A stretch of DNA of 46,376 nucleotides, taken from assembly GCA_964552765.1 (NCBI GenBank), contig CAZKIA010000006.1, forward strand, positions 1 to 46,376, in the 5' to 3' direction. How positions within the stretch are numbered: position 1 is the first letter of the stretch; each line of letters opens with the position of its first letter. Shown piece by piece: positions 8,513 through 14,870 of the stretch. Under the pieces are notes generated by a model, which saw nothing but the letters and a program-made list of their open reading frames with translations, ran no database searches and was not told the DNA's origin. A program made the position numbers and the translations under genes. The stretch comes from JAPUDQ01 sp964552765. Its GTDB lineage: Bacteria; Patescibacteriota; Saccharimonadia; Saccharimonadales; Saccharimonadaceae.

Positions 8513-9835
8513 ATGTACCAAAATCCCAGAATCTTAAAAGTTATCAACATCCTTCTGGTTATTGTCAGTATCGCATTTATTGGCTCGGCCATCTACGCAT
8601 TTACCGCATCACTCAATAACCAAATTACTCCTGTCTCAAAACCATTAGTTTACAATATGTACTATCCCAGTGCTCAATCCGATGGCACGATTAATTACTA
8701 TAATGGTGATGCATTTGTTAATTACAACCCGACGAATCGTACGTTTAAACAACTTGGATCTCAGCGCCTTATCACTAACGTAAATAGTGCTATGTGGTTA
8801 AAAAACGGTGTGGTATTTACGGTCGGATCAATTGATCCATGGCACCCACTTTACAATATATTTAGTGACTATATTAATCATAGTGACTCAGGTGCAAAGA
8901 TGGCATATATCAACACCTCGACAGTAAATAACTACTACTGGTACATGTCTTTTAAGGATAGTTCTGTCTCAATCATTGGTATCAGTCAAGGTAATGCATT
9001 ATTATTTGCGACGCCAACCCAAGAGGGGGGGTTACTATTCCAAGAATCACCTCAATCATACAGCCTCATTAGTAATGATGGTGATATCAAAAAAAGTTTC
9101 GTCTCGTTTAGCGACAATATTGATCGTAAAATTATATATGCCAGCAATGACCACTTACTATATCTAGAGCCTGACAACGATAGGGTTAACCTAAAAAGAT
9201 ATACATTTGATACAGCTGACTCAGAGACTCTCACGCGCGACCTCTACGGTGATACAAGTCATAGCATATATAATCCAGTAGCGACAGTAGATACTGGCGT
9301 ATATTACCTCAAAAAGTCGGGTGATACATCAGCGATTAGTTTTTATAATACAAATGACAAAACATCACGTGAGATCATCAAACCATTTACTGGCGTACTA
9401 TCTAAACTATCAGCAAACACCATCAGTGCAATTAATGTTGGTAAAGATTATATGAAACTCTATGATATTACAGGTAACAACAAACCACTCACTGTTAACC
9501 TACCGTACTCACAACCTAATATCTATATCCCGGTATCGGGTGAAGGCTCGCCGTATTACCTTACTGTAGAAGGCCATCTATCAAGTCTTTCAACTACACC
9601 TATTACTGCTAATAAACTCGGGGTCATCAAGGGTATTGAAAAAGAGATTAAAAATAACACGTTTGCGCTGTCGAGAAATATCGAAGGACTTAATGATAAT
9701 AACTACACAGTAACATTGATTGATGGCACGATTAATGATCGGATGCAACAAGTCTATCAGTCTTTACGCGATAAGGGATATGACCCTCTCGAATTTAGTT
9801 TTTCACCCAACCCTGGCGCAAGAGTTACCTACTAA
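8513..9835 (+). CDS. Unknown membrane-anchored protein, possible beta-propeller ectodomain, end of the T4SS operon
   Basis: A 440-residue protein with a single N-terminal membrane anchor (about 9-31) and a large outward-facing domain rich in Asn, Ser, Tyr and Thr. Repeated short strands with recurring YYLKK, LLYLEPD and LLFATP-type segments suggest a WD40/TolB-like beta-propeller, but no repeat is clear enough to assign. The start abuts the previous stop, with AAGGAGAG about 6 nt upstream. The stop lies within the last codons of recF on the other strand (4 bp overlap). Base composition is noticeably more AT-rich than the first genes of the operon. Function unknown; a surface-exposed tip or host-contact component is a reasonable guess from operon position only. 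Confidence 0.55.
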   Translation: MYQNPRILKVINILLVIVSIAFIGSAIYAFTASLNNQITPVSKPLVYNMYYPSAQSDGTINYYNGDAFVNYNPTNRTFKQLGSQRLITNVNSAMWLKNGVVFTVGSIDPWHPLYNIFSDYINHSDSGAKMAYINTSTVNNYYWYMSFKDSSVSIIGISQGNALLFATPTQEGGLLFQESPQSYSLISNDGDIKKSFVSFSDNIDRKIIYASNDHLLYLEPDNDRVNLKRYTFDTADSETLTRDLYGDTSHSIYNPVATVDTGVYYLKKSGDTSAISFYNTNDKTSREIIKPFTGVLSKLSANTISAINVGKDYMKLYDITGNNKPLTVNLPYSQPNIYIPVSGEGSPYYLTVEGHLSSLSTTPITANKLGVIKGIEKEIKNNTFALSRNIEGLNDNNYTVTLIDGTINDRMQQVYQSLRDKGYDPLEFSFSPNPGARVTY

Positions 9836-10857
9836 CTCTCAATCCTCACTACCTTCGTCGCTCGTCCACCACGATATCTAGTCGATGTCAGGATACGCTG
9901 ACCGTCATTAATGGCCATAAGTTGTTTTTGGCGTGATTCATCGAGCTCCGATAACACATCATCCATTAATAGGAGTGGGGCAGTGTGGTAGATTATTTCA
10001 AGTTGTGTTCGCTGTAGTTGTTTGAGCGACAAGAGAAGACTCCGCACCTCACCACGTGATGCATTGGTGATAAATGACGATCCTCCTATAAAAAACTCGT
10101 AGTCATCGCGGTGTGGGCCGACACTCGTTGATCCAATCAACCGATCACGTTCATGATAATAATGAAGTTGCTGGATGATGTGTTGATAATAGTTTTCAGC
10201 TGGGGTCTTACTATGATATTGAATAGTAATGTCCGTATCGGTCTGTGCAATCGCGCTGTAGTACTCCGCGAGATGGTTATTCCATATATCAATTACCTGG
10301 CGACGCGCCTGCATGATGATTGTTGCCGTCTCAGCCAGCTGCATATCCCAGATAAAAAGTTGGTCTTCGTCATACCGAGGTGATTTTAGTAGTTTATTGC
10401 GCTGCGCCACGATACGTTCATAGCGGGCAATCAATGATTTATATTGACGATCTGTTTGCATGATCCACTCATCGAGGTATTTCCGACGCGCTCGTGGTGA
10501 TCCATGAATCAACTGGAGGTCGTCCGGCTCAAACAACACAACAGGCATCGTGAATTGTTTTGGTAGTCGTTTGTACCATGTCTCACCTATGCGGTATGAT
10601 TTCGCGCCATCGTATCGTACCTCACGCTCAATACCATCCACGACGCCGTCTAGCGTCCACCACGTCGCACCGTGCTGCAATAAGTCACTGTCACCATCTC
10701 GGAATGAACTCCCAGTGAGAAGTACGTAAACAGCCTCAAGTAGATTTGTCTTACCAGCCCCATTTGCACCCGTCACCATCGTCACGCTTGGAGTAAATTC
10801 AAACACCGCATCAGTATATGACCGGTATTGTCGGAGATGAATTGATGACAAAAACAT
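9832..10857 (-). CDS. recF: DNA replication and repair protein RecF
   Basis: A 341-residue SMC-like ABC ATPase that loads RecA at single-strand gaps. The N-terminus MFLSSIHLRQYRSYTDAVF and Walker A GANGAGKTN (about 30-38) are typical. SVGPHRDDYEF lies near 246-256, and Walker B with D-loop, APLLLMDDVLSELDESR, near 291-307. Length is close to the usual 360. The start is 4 bp after the stop of the four-helix-bundle gene; that insertion separates recF from its normal neighbour dnaN. Its 3' end overlaps the convergent T4SS operon by 4 bp, with no room for a dedicated terminator. Confidence 0.95.
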   Translation of the reverse strand: MFLSSIHLRQYRSYTDAVFEFTPSVTMVTGANGAGKTNLLEAVYVLLTGSSFRDGDSDLLQHGATWWTLDGVVDGIEREVRYDGAKSYRIGETWYKRLPKQFTMPVVLFEPDDLQLIHGSPRARRKYLDEWIMQTDRQYKSLIARYERIVAQRNKLLKSPRYDEDQLFIWDMQLAETATIIMQARRQVIDIWNNHLAEYYSAIAQTDTDITIQYHSKTPAENYYQHIIQQLHYYHERDRLIGSTSVGPHRDDYEFFIGGSSFITNASRGEVRSLLLSLKQLQRTQLEIIYHTAPLLLMDDVLSELDESRQKQLMAINDGQRILTSTRYRGGRATKVVRIES

Positions 10858-10858
10858 A

Positions 10859-10886
10859 GAGCTAATAGTCCTTAGCTGATAGCTTA
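10859..10886. repeat. Left imperfect inverted repeat of the four-helix-bundle element
   Basis: AGCTA-type repeat units overlap the stop codon of the four-helix-bundle gene (10862-10864) and end 2 bp before the recF start codon. The segment is complementary in three blocks to 11233-11277. As RNA, the two ends could form a terminal stem. Confidence 0.6.
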
Positions 10887-11221
10887 TTAATAAAGCTGCT
10901 TAACATCTTACCAACAATAGCATTATCTTCTAGTAACTTAGTCTGTTTATCTATTGATATATAGTTTAATGAACCAGCCAGTATCAACATTGATTCTACT
11001 TCTGTATTTGAGCCTTTTGCAATTCGGAGAAAATTAATAAACGCTTTATCGCTACGACGAGCATAACCTTCAGCGATATTATTCATCACAGATACACTTG
11101 CTCGTTGAATTTGATCGCGAAAACTAAAATCATTAATATGATTAAAGTTTTTATAAATTGCAACTGTTTCAATGTGGGCTTTTTGCCATACTACAAGATC
11201 TTTAAATGAATTAGTACTCAT
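10862..11221 (-). CDS. Four-helix-bundle protein (S23 / intervening-sequence family)
   Basis: A 119-residue all-helical protein. It begins with FKDLVVWQKAHIETVAIYKN, and the central segment includes FRDQIQRASVSVMNNIAEGY followed by ARRSDKAFINFLRIAKGS. These are hallmarks of the family encoded in rRNA intervening sequences, and of the related Avd accessory proteins of diversity-generating retroelements. The family is basic, oligomeric and thought to bind nucleic acid; its biological role is not settled. It interrupts the usual dnaN-recF pair and brings its own inverted repeats and promoter (TAGAAT at 11230-11235, 8 nt from the ATG). No reverse transcriptase or template/variable repeat is in the window, so an Avd role is not supported. 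Family call secure, function open. Confidence 0.88.
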   Translation of the reverse strand: MSTNSFKDLVVWQKAHIETVAIYKNFNHINDFSFRDQIQRASVSVMNNIAEGYARRSDKAFINFLRIAKGSNTEVESMLILAGSLNYISIDKQTKLLEDNAIVGKMLSSFINKLSAKDY

Positions 11222-11229
11222 TACATCTC

Positions 11230-11238
11230 ATTCTATCA
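11230..11238 (-). promoter_or_regulatory. Extended -10 promoter inside the right inverted repeat (four-helix-bundle gene)
   Basis: Read on the minus strand the site is TGATAGAAT, an extended -10 (TGn plus TAGAAT). The hexamer at 11230-11235 ends 8 nt before the ATG at 11219-11221, so transcription should begin at or within 1-2 nt of the start codon. The promoter is largely made of the repeat CTATCAGCTA, so the element carries its own expression signal. Confidence 0.5.
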
Positions 11239-11277
11239 GCTACTAGCTATCAGCCATAAGCTATAGGCTTCTAGCTC
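11233..11277. repeat. Right imperfect inverted repeat of the four-helix-bundle element
   Basis: Repeated CTATCAGC and AGCTA units: CTATCAGCTA at 11233-11242, a variant AGCTATCAGCCA at 11245-11256, TAAGCTAT at 11257-11264, and TAGCTC at 11272-11277. The dnaN stop codon (11271-11273 on the minus strand) falls inside it, so the insertion probably reset the end of dnaN. Confidence 0.6.
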
Positions 11278-12362
11278 TTCAACGGCATAATAATATGCGT
11301 GTAGTCATCATTCTTATGTGGCCGCACGACACATGGCGCTAATTTTCCACTAAAGCCAAAATCGATCTCTGCGTCATCAATAACACCAAGTGCTTCAATG
11401 AGGTAGCGAGAGTTAAGAGTGATTTGCCCATCACCACTTGGTTTCGTCTGGAGCTCTGAGGTATTTTCACCGATTTGCGATGCAAGGGAATGGATCGATA
11501 CCGTACCCGCCACAGTATCGGTCTTAATCGTGATACTACCACCGCTTTCACGGGCAAATAGACTCGCTATTTTACTGATACGTATTAGATCTTCCTTCTT
11601 CGTCGTAAATGATATCTCTGTTGAGGCTGGTATAAGCTGGCGATAATCAGGGTAGGCACCGTCAATCAATCGACTAGTTATCTCGATATCATCCATAAGG
11701 AATCGGATCTGCTGAGCATCGAGTAATACCTCGATCTCCGCACAGTCATCCGGAAGAACCCGCGCCACGTCTTGGAGTGTTTGCACTGGTACAATGGCCG
11801 ATAATTCATAATCGACAGCCGCGACCTTCTTTTCGCTTAGGCGATAACCATCTGTTGCCGCCATGTAGAGTGCTGTATCGTGCGTATGCAGGTAGACGCC
11901 AGTGAGGATAGGGCGTGTTTCATCATGTGAGGCGGTGAGAATAGTCTGCGTGATAGATTTTTTCATCTCAGGGGCATTAACCGTAAACTTCACTGGATCT
12001 TCGATTTGCGGCAACTCAGGAAACTCTTCGGCCGACATACCATTAACTGTCGAGCGATAATTTTCACTGGTGATATGGAGTTTGTTTTTATCAAGCTCAA
12101 GCGTCACGGTATCTTTTGGGAGATTACCGACGTAGTCAGTAATGAGACGAGCAGGCACAGTAATCGACCCCTCACTAAGTACTTTTGCGCCAATATGCTG
12201 CGTGATAGCAATCTCAAGATTTGTAGCAGCGAGCATGAGCTGATTGTTCTCAGCGCGAAGTAAAATATTACTCAAAACTGGTAGTGAGGATTTACTTTGT
12301 GCAACTCGGCCAACAATTGATAATGCACGGGATAGGTTTTCCTGGGTTACAACAAGCTTCAT
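11271..12362 (-). CDS. dnaN: DNA polymerase III sliding clamp (beta subunit)
   Basis: A 363-residue clamp of standard length that rings DNA and tethers the replicative polymerase. The N-terminus MKLVVTQENLSRALSIVGRV, the SSLPVLSNILLRAENNQLML segment, and ATDGYRLSEK near residue 170 are diagnostic. The C-terminus ends IIMPLKS, close to the family's usual M-P-[MLI]-[RK] ending. The start has a GAAAGG Shine-Dalgarno (12371-12376, minus strand) and a TATAAT -10 box. Upstream is the origin-unwinding site and then dnaA on the same strand. The stop codon lies within the repeat of the downstream insertion. Confidence 0.97.
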   Translation of the reverse strand: MKLVVTQENLSRALSIVGRVAQSKSSLPVLSNILLRAENNQLMLAATNLEIAITQHIGAKVLSEGSITVPARLITDYVGNLPKDTVTLELDKNKLHITSENYRSTVNGMSAEEFPELPQIEDPVKFTVNAPEMKKSITQTILTASHDETRPILTGVYLHTHDTALYMAATDGYRLSEKKVAAVDYELSAIVPVQTLQDVARVLPDDCAEIEVLLDAQQIRFLMDDIEITSRLIDGAYPDYRQLIPASTEISFTTKKEDLIRISKIASLFARESGGSITIKTDTVAGTVSIHSLASQIGENTSELQTKPSGDGQITLNSRYLIEALGVIDDAEIDFGFSGKLAPCVVRPHKNDDYTHIIMPLKS

Positions 12363-12371
12363 ATGATCTGC

Positions 12372-12422
12372 CTTTCTTTATTATATATACATAGTAGTCG
12401 TAGTAGTAGGCTCTGTGGATAG
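12372..12422 (-). other. oriC: oriC basal unwinding site: DnaA box, GC spacer, DnaA-trio array, AT-rich tract
   Basis: Read 5' to 3' on the minus strand, in order: CTATCCACA (12422-12414, one mismatch to the TTATCCACA box); a short GC-rich spacer (12413-12410); a run of six 3-mers of the CTA type with one CGA (12409-12392); and an AT-rich tract with TATATATAATAAAG (about 12388-12375). On the complementary strand the trios read TAG, matching the DnaA-trio consensus on which DnaA forms a filament to melt DNA in Bacillus subtilis. Order and polarity match that basal unwinding system, and the site sits in the dnaA-dnaN gap where it is expected. The AT-rich part doubles as the dnaN promoter. Confidence 0.75.
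12380..12385 (-). promoter_or_regulatory. dnaN promoter -10 box within the origin AT-rich tract
   Basis: TATAAT on the minus strand, ending 17 nt before the dnaN ATG. This predicts a leader of about 10 nt containing the GAAAGG ribosome site. It lies directly downstream of the DnaA-trio array, so DnaA loading and strand opening here should compete with dnaN transcription. Confidence 0.5.
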
Positions 12423-12575
12423 TGGGGAATAGTAGTGGTTATAACAGAGGTATATCGTGTACGTTTAGAAGGGGATAAATAAGGGGTATAGTACTCGGAT
12501 AACTGACGCGAATGTAGGTGATTTATGCACTGAGCGATACGATTCAGTACCGCAGTACAGATAAAGTGGGGAAGG

Positions 12576-12584
12576 TGTGGATAA
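12576..12584 (-). promoter_or_regulatory. Consensus DnaA box in the dnaA-dnaN gap
   Basis: TGTGGATAA on the plus strand is an exact TTATCCACA on the minus strand. Weaker candidates in the same gap are TTATGCACT at 12523-12531 and TTGTGCACA at 12620-12628. The 282-bp gap (12363-12644) holds no convincing gene; besides these boxes and the unwinding site I see nothing else in it. Confidence 0.7.
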
Positions 12585-12644
12585 TAGCCCACAGGCTTAT
12601 ACCCCATTATTGACACAGTTTGTGCACAATTTGTACTCATGATA

Positions 12645-13997
12645 TTACGCATACAATGCATCCCGTATCGCCGATACTTGTTCACGAACTACAAAGTCTA
12701 ATTTGATAGCTTTATCGATTTTTTCAATAGAATGGATGGCGGTCGTGTGGTCTTTGCGCCCAAGTTCTGTCGCAATCCGTGGGAAACTCATATGGAGCTC
12801 GCTCCGAAGTAGGTACATTGCGATTTGTCGTGGGAGCACGATATGTTTATCACGGCGAGCACTTAATATATCAGATATCTCGATCTGAAAATGCTTTGAG
12901 GTGTGCTGAATGACATGTTTCGGCGTGAGGTGGTTGGGTCGGTTTTGCTTCACATTACCGATTAGCGCCATCGCGGTATCAATATTTGGCTCAAGCCCGC
13001 GAAGCTCAGCAATAGCCAGAAGTTGATTGAGAGCACCCTCGAGCTCACGGATATTCGTCTTGATATTATTGGCGATGTATTCGGTCGTCTCTCGGGGGAG
13101 ACTGACACCCGACTGTCCGGCCTTGGCGTCGATGATCGCGCAGCGTGTTTCAAAATCCGGCATTTGAATATCAATCGCCATCCCCCATTCAAACCGACTT
13201 CTCAGGCGCTCAGTCAGGGTAGGGATGCTTTTTGGTGGTTTATCCGAGCTAATGATAATTTGTTTGTTCGCTTGGTGTAAGGCATTAAAGGTATGGAAAA
13301 ATTCTTCCTGTGTCTTTTCTTTGCCGACGATAAACTGCATATCATCGACGATTAGCACATCAACATTGCGATATTTATCAGAAAACCCCTTTTTCTTAAA
13401 CCGAATACTATCCAGGAATTCATTAACAAATGTCTCGATATTGATATAAAGCACGCGCATATCTGGTTTTTTGCGTAAGATCTCATTTCCGACAGCCTGG
13501 ATGAGATGCGTTTTACCGAGGCCCACGCCACCATAGATAAAAAGGGGATTATACTTCGATCCAGGATGTGTCGCTGCCGCCTGACAGGCTGCGTAGGCGA
13601 GATCATTGTTACCGCCGACGATATAGTTACTAAATGTATAGCGTTGATTAAGACTTTGCTGATGAGTAGGTGAGAGCTCCTTTTTTGCTAGTCGTGGAGC
13701 AGCGATTGACACAACGCGATTATCAGATTGCTTCTCTATTTTGTTACCGATGATGTAGTTGATAGCTCGTGGAGTAATATTGTTGCGTTTCAAGGTTTCT
13801 TTCACAAGGGAATTGAACTTTACTTCAAACTGCTGCTTAGCAAATATATTCGGTACTGAGATAAAGATATCGCCCGCATCAGTTACATCGAGAAGTTCCG
13901 TTTTCTTAAACCACGTCATAAATGCGGCATGCGTCACACTCAGCTCGATCTCTCCGCAAACACTCTGCCATAAACGATGTCGTTCGGTTTCAGTCAC
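12645..13997 (-). CDS. dnaA: Chromosomal replication initiator DnaA
   Basis: A 450-residue AAA+ initiator with the usual four-domain plan. Residues 1-80 are the DnaB/oligomerisation domain (FMTWFKKTEL). A short linker runs to about 115. The AAA+ domain follows, with Walker A GGVGLGKT at 156-163 and Walker B VLIVDDMQF at 214-222. The C-terminal DNA-binding helix-turn-helix carries the signature SFPRIATELGRKDHTTAIHS at about 404-423. The start is GTG, supported by a GAGGGG Shine-Dalgarno about 11 nt upstream and a good promoter at 14031-14059. It is flanked on both sides by DnaA-box regions, as expected for a bipartite, autoregulated origin locus. Confidence 0.97.
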   Translation of the reverse strand: MTETERHRLWQSVCGEIELSVTHAAFMTWFKKTELLDVTDAGDIFISVPNIFAKQQFEVKFNSLVKETLKRNNITPRAINYIIGNKIEKQSDNRVVSIAAPRLAKKELSPTHQQSLNQRYTFSNYIVGGNNDLAYAACQAAATHPGSKYNPLFIYGGVGLGKTHLIQAVGNEILRKKPDMRVLYINIETFVNEFLDSIRFKKKGFSDKYRNVDVLIVDDMQFIVGKEKTQEEFFHTFNALHQANKQIIISSDKPPKSIPTLTERLRSRFEWGMAIDIQMPDFETRCAIIDAKAGQSGVSLPRETTEYIANNIKTNIRELEGALNQLLAIAELRGLEPNIDTAMALIGNVKQNRPNHLTPKHVIQHTSKHFQIEISDILSARRDKHIVLPRQIAMYLLRSELHMSFPRIATELGRKDHTTAIHSIEKIDKAIKLDFVVREQVSAIRDALYA

Positions 13998-14030
13998 TTA
14001 GTTTTATTCCCCTCGCTTTTACTACGTACA

Positions 14031-14059
14031 AGTATAGAGGGCGGGGGAGTTTTCCACAA
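14031..14059 (-). promoter_or_regulatory. dnaA promoter overlapped by a DnaA-box-like site
   Basis: On the minus strand, TTGTGG (14059-14054) and TATACT (14036-14031) are separated by exactly 17 bp. The near-consensus DnaA box TTTTCCACA (plus strand, 14050-14058, one mismatch) covers the -35 element, so DnaA could repress its own gene. The predicted leader is about 27 nt and carries the Shine-Dalgarno. Confidence 0.6.
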
Positions 14060-14170
14060 GTCAGACTTACTGTGTATACGTTTTATACCGTACGAAGATA
14101 TATTTATACACAATGTCAAATTACCTCTGTTAAATATGTGGATAACCGACATTGATCTGTGGATAACAAT
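14041..14170. other. oriC: oriC DnaA-box cluster upstream of dnaA
   Basis: Perfect boxes TGTGGATAA lie at 14137-14145 and 14158-14166 (21 bp apart, same face of the helix), and TTATACACA lies at 14104-14112 in the opposite orientation. One-mismatch sites are TTTTCCACA at 14050-14058 and TGTGTATAC at 14071-14079. The 253-bp dnaA-rpmH gap is AT-rich and otherwise holds only the two divergent promoters. With 12363-12644 it forms a bipartite origin with dnaA between the halves. Confidence 0.75.
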
Positions 14171-14211
14171 ATATCAAACCTAACATTTTTGATAAATTTC
14201 AAGTATACGAC

Positions 14212-14240
14212 TTGAGTAAAACTACGATTTACGCTAGAAT
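14212..14240 (+). promoter_or_regulatory. rpmH promoter, near-leaderless
   Basis: TTGAGT (14212-14217) and TAGAAT (14235-14240) are separated by 17 bp, a strong sigma-70-type match. The -10 box ends 10 nt before the rpmH ATG, so the transcript should start 3-4 nt upstream of it, leaving no room for a Shine-Dalgarno. Confidence 0.7.
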
Positions 14241-14250
14241 ACATTACAGT

Positions 14251-14388
14251 ATGCCTAAAAGAACATTTCAACCAAAGACTCGTCGTCGTGCCCGCGTGCA
14301 TGGCTTTCGTGCACGTATGAGTAGCAAGGCTGGTCGCCTGGTTCTCAAAGCTCGTCGCCTCAAACAACGAGTGAAAATCAGCATTTAG
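14251..14388 (+). CDS. rpmH: Ribosomal protein bL34
   Basis: A 45-residue, highly basic protein beginning MPKRTFQPKTRRRARVHGFR and continuing with an M-S-S-K-A-G-R segment, the classic bL34 pattern. It binds 23S rRNA in the large subunit. It stands at the normal place, divergent from dnaA and followed by rnpA-yidC-jag. The ATG is only about 4 nt from the predicted transcription start. A perfect 18-bp hairpin follows 22 bp after the stop. Confidence 0.95.
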   Translation: MPKRTFQPKTRRRARVHGFRARMSSKAGRLVLKARRLKQRVKISI

Positions 14389-14410
14389 CTATTTGTACAT
14401 CAAACGTACA

Positions 14411-14453
14411 ATAAATCAAATATGCCGTTAAGTCGACGGCATATTTGATTTAT
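14411..14453 (+). terminator. Perfect 18-bp hairpin between rpmH and rnpA
   Basis: The left arm 14411-14428 is the exact reverse complement of the right arm 14436-14453, with a 7-nt loop. The right arm is T-rich (ATATTTGATTTAT) but there is no clean U tract. It may act as a terminator or attenuator lowering rnpA relative to rpmH, or as an RNA-stability element. It ends 14 nt before the rnpA start. Confidence 0.6.
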
Positions 14454-14467
14454 GACATGATAGATAT

Positions 14468-14827
14468 ATGCTACCAAAACGACATCGCTTTCATGGTCGT
14501 ACCGCTTTGCGGCGAGTATTTCAAAATGGCGTATCGCAGAGAAGTCGCATCATCATTGCCAAATACACGACATCGGCGCCGACTCGCCCTACCCGAGTAG
14601 CGGTTGTCGTCTCAAAGAAGATATACAAATCAGCCGTCAAGCGCAACAGGATACGACGTCGTATTTTTAATATTGTGCGACATGACATGAAACAGCATCT
14701 ACAGGGATTTGATATCGTCTTAACTGTTATATCACCAGATGCTCTCGTCATGACACACCAACAACTTAGCCTGGAGATCACAAAACTCCTCTCTCGCATG
14801 CGACATCCTGACCAGACACAACAATAG
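14468..14827 (+). CDS. rnpA: Ribonuclease P protein component
   Basis: A 119-residue basic protein that assists the RNase P ribozyme in tRNA 5' maturation. It starts MLPKRHRFHGRTALRRVFQN and contains the RNR-type motif AVKRNRIRRRIFNIVRH near residues 56-72, plus VVVSKKIYKSAVKRNR. Length is normal. No good Shine-Dalgarno precedes it, so expression probably depends on transcription through, or restarting after, the upstream hairpin. Neighbours rpmH and yidC confirm the identity. Confidence 0.94.
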   Translation: MLPKRHRFHGRTALRRVFQNGVSQRSRIIIAKYTTSAPTRPTRVAVVVSKKIYKSAVKRNRIRRRIFNIVRHDMKQHLQGFDIVLTVISPDALVMTHQQLSLEITKLLSRMRHPDQTQQ

Positions 14828-14828
14828 A

Positions 14829-14837
14829 TGGTATAAT
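14829..14837 (+). promoter_or_regulatory. yidC promoter, extended -10
   Basis: TGGTATAAT is a perfect extended -10 (TG-n-TATAAT), right after the rnpA stop. The ATG is 33 nt downstream of the hexamer, with GAGGA at 14856-14860 as ribosome site, so yidC-jag can be transcribed independently of rnpA. Confidence 0.6.
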
Positions 14838-14870
14838 TAGATTTATCATCTAACCGAGGAATCATTATTC

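Larger units (their letters stand above)
10859..11277. mobile_element. Small inverted-repeat-bounded insertion carrying a four-helix-bundle gene
   Basis: The two ends share three inverted matches. GAGCTA (10859-10864) pairs with TAGCTC (11272-11277). ATAGCTTA (10879-10886) pairs with TAAGCTAT (11257-11264). TAGCTGATAG (10873-10882) pairs with CTATCAGCTA (11233-11242). The unit lies exactly between dnaN and recF. Its right end contains the dnaN stop codon, and its left end contains the stop of its own gene. Four-helix-bundle (S23-like) genes are known inside intervening sequences of 23S rRNA whose ends pair as a stem; this looks like a protein-gene counterpart. No transposase is present, so mobility would be non-autonomous. 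Boundaries are approximate. Confidence 0.5.

Noticed and set aside
1..9835. Integrated conjugative element
   Set aside because: No relaxase, coupling protein, integrase, attachment site or tRNA is present in the window. The operon looks like a resident secretion system, although its left end is not visible.
10862..11221. Four-helix-bundle protein as an Avd subunit of a diversity-generating retroelement
   Set aside because: No reverse transcriptase, template repeat or variable repeat is visible in the window, and the inverted-repeat flanks fit an intervening-sequence-like element.
12392..12409. TAG trinucleotide run as a simple microsatellite
   Set aside because: Its position next to a DnaA box, GC spacer and AT tract, in the correct order and polarity, fits a DnaA-trio array better.
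12359..12685. A 108-codon open frame covering the dnaA-dnaN gap on the minus strand
   Set aside because: It overlaps the 3' end of dnaA, spans the DnaA boxes and trio array, and its translation has no domain-like character. The gap is better explained as origin DNA.
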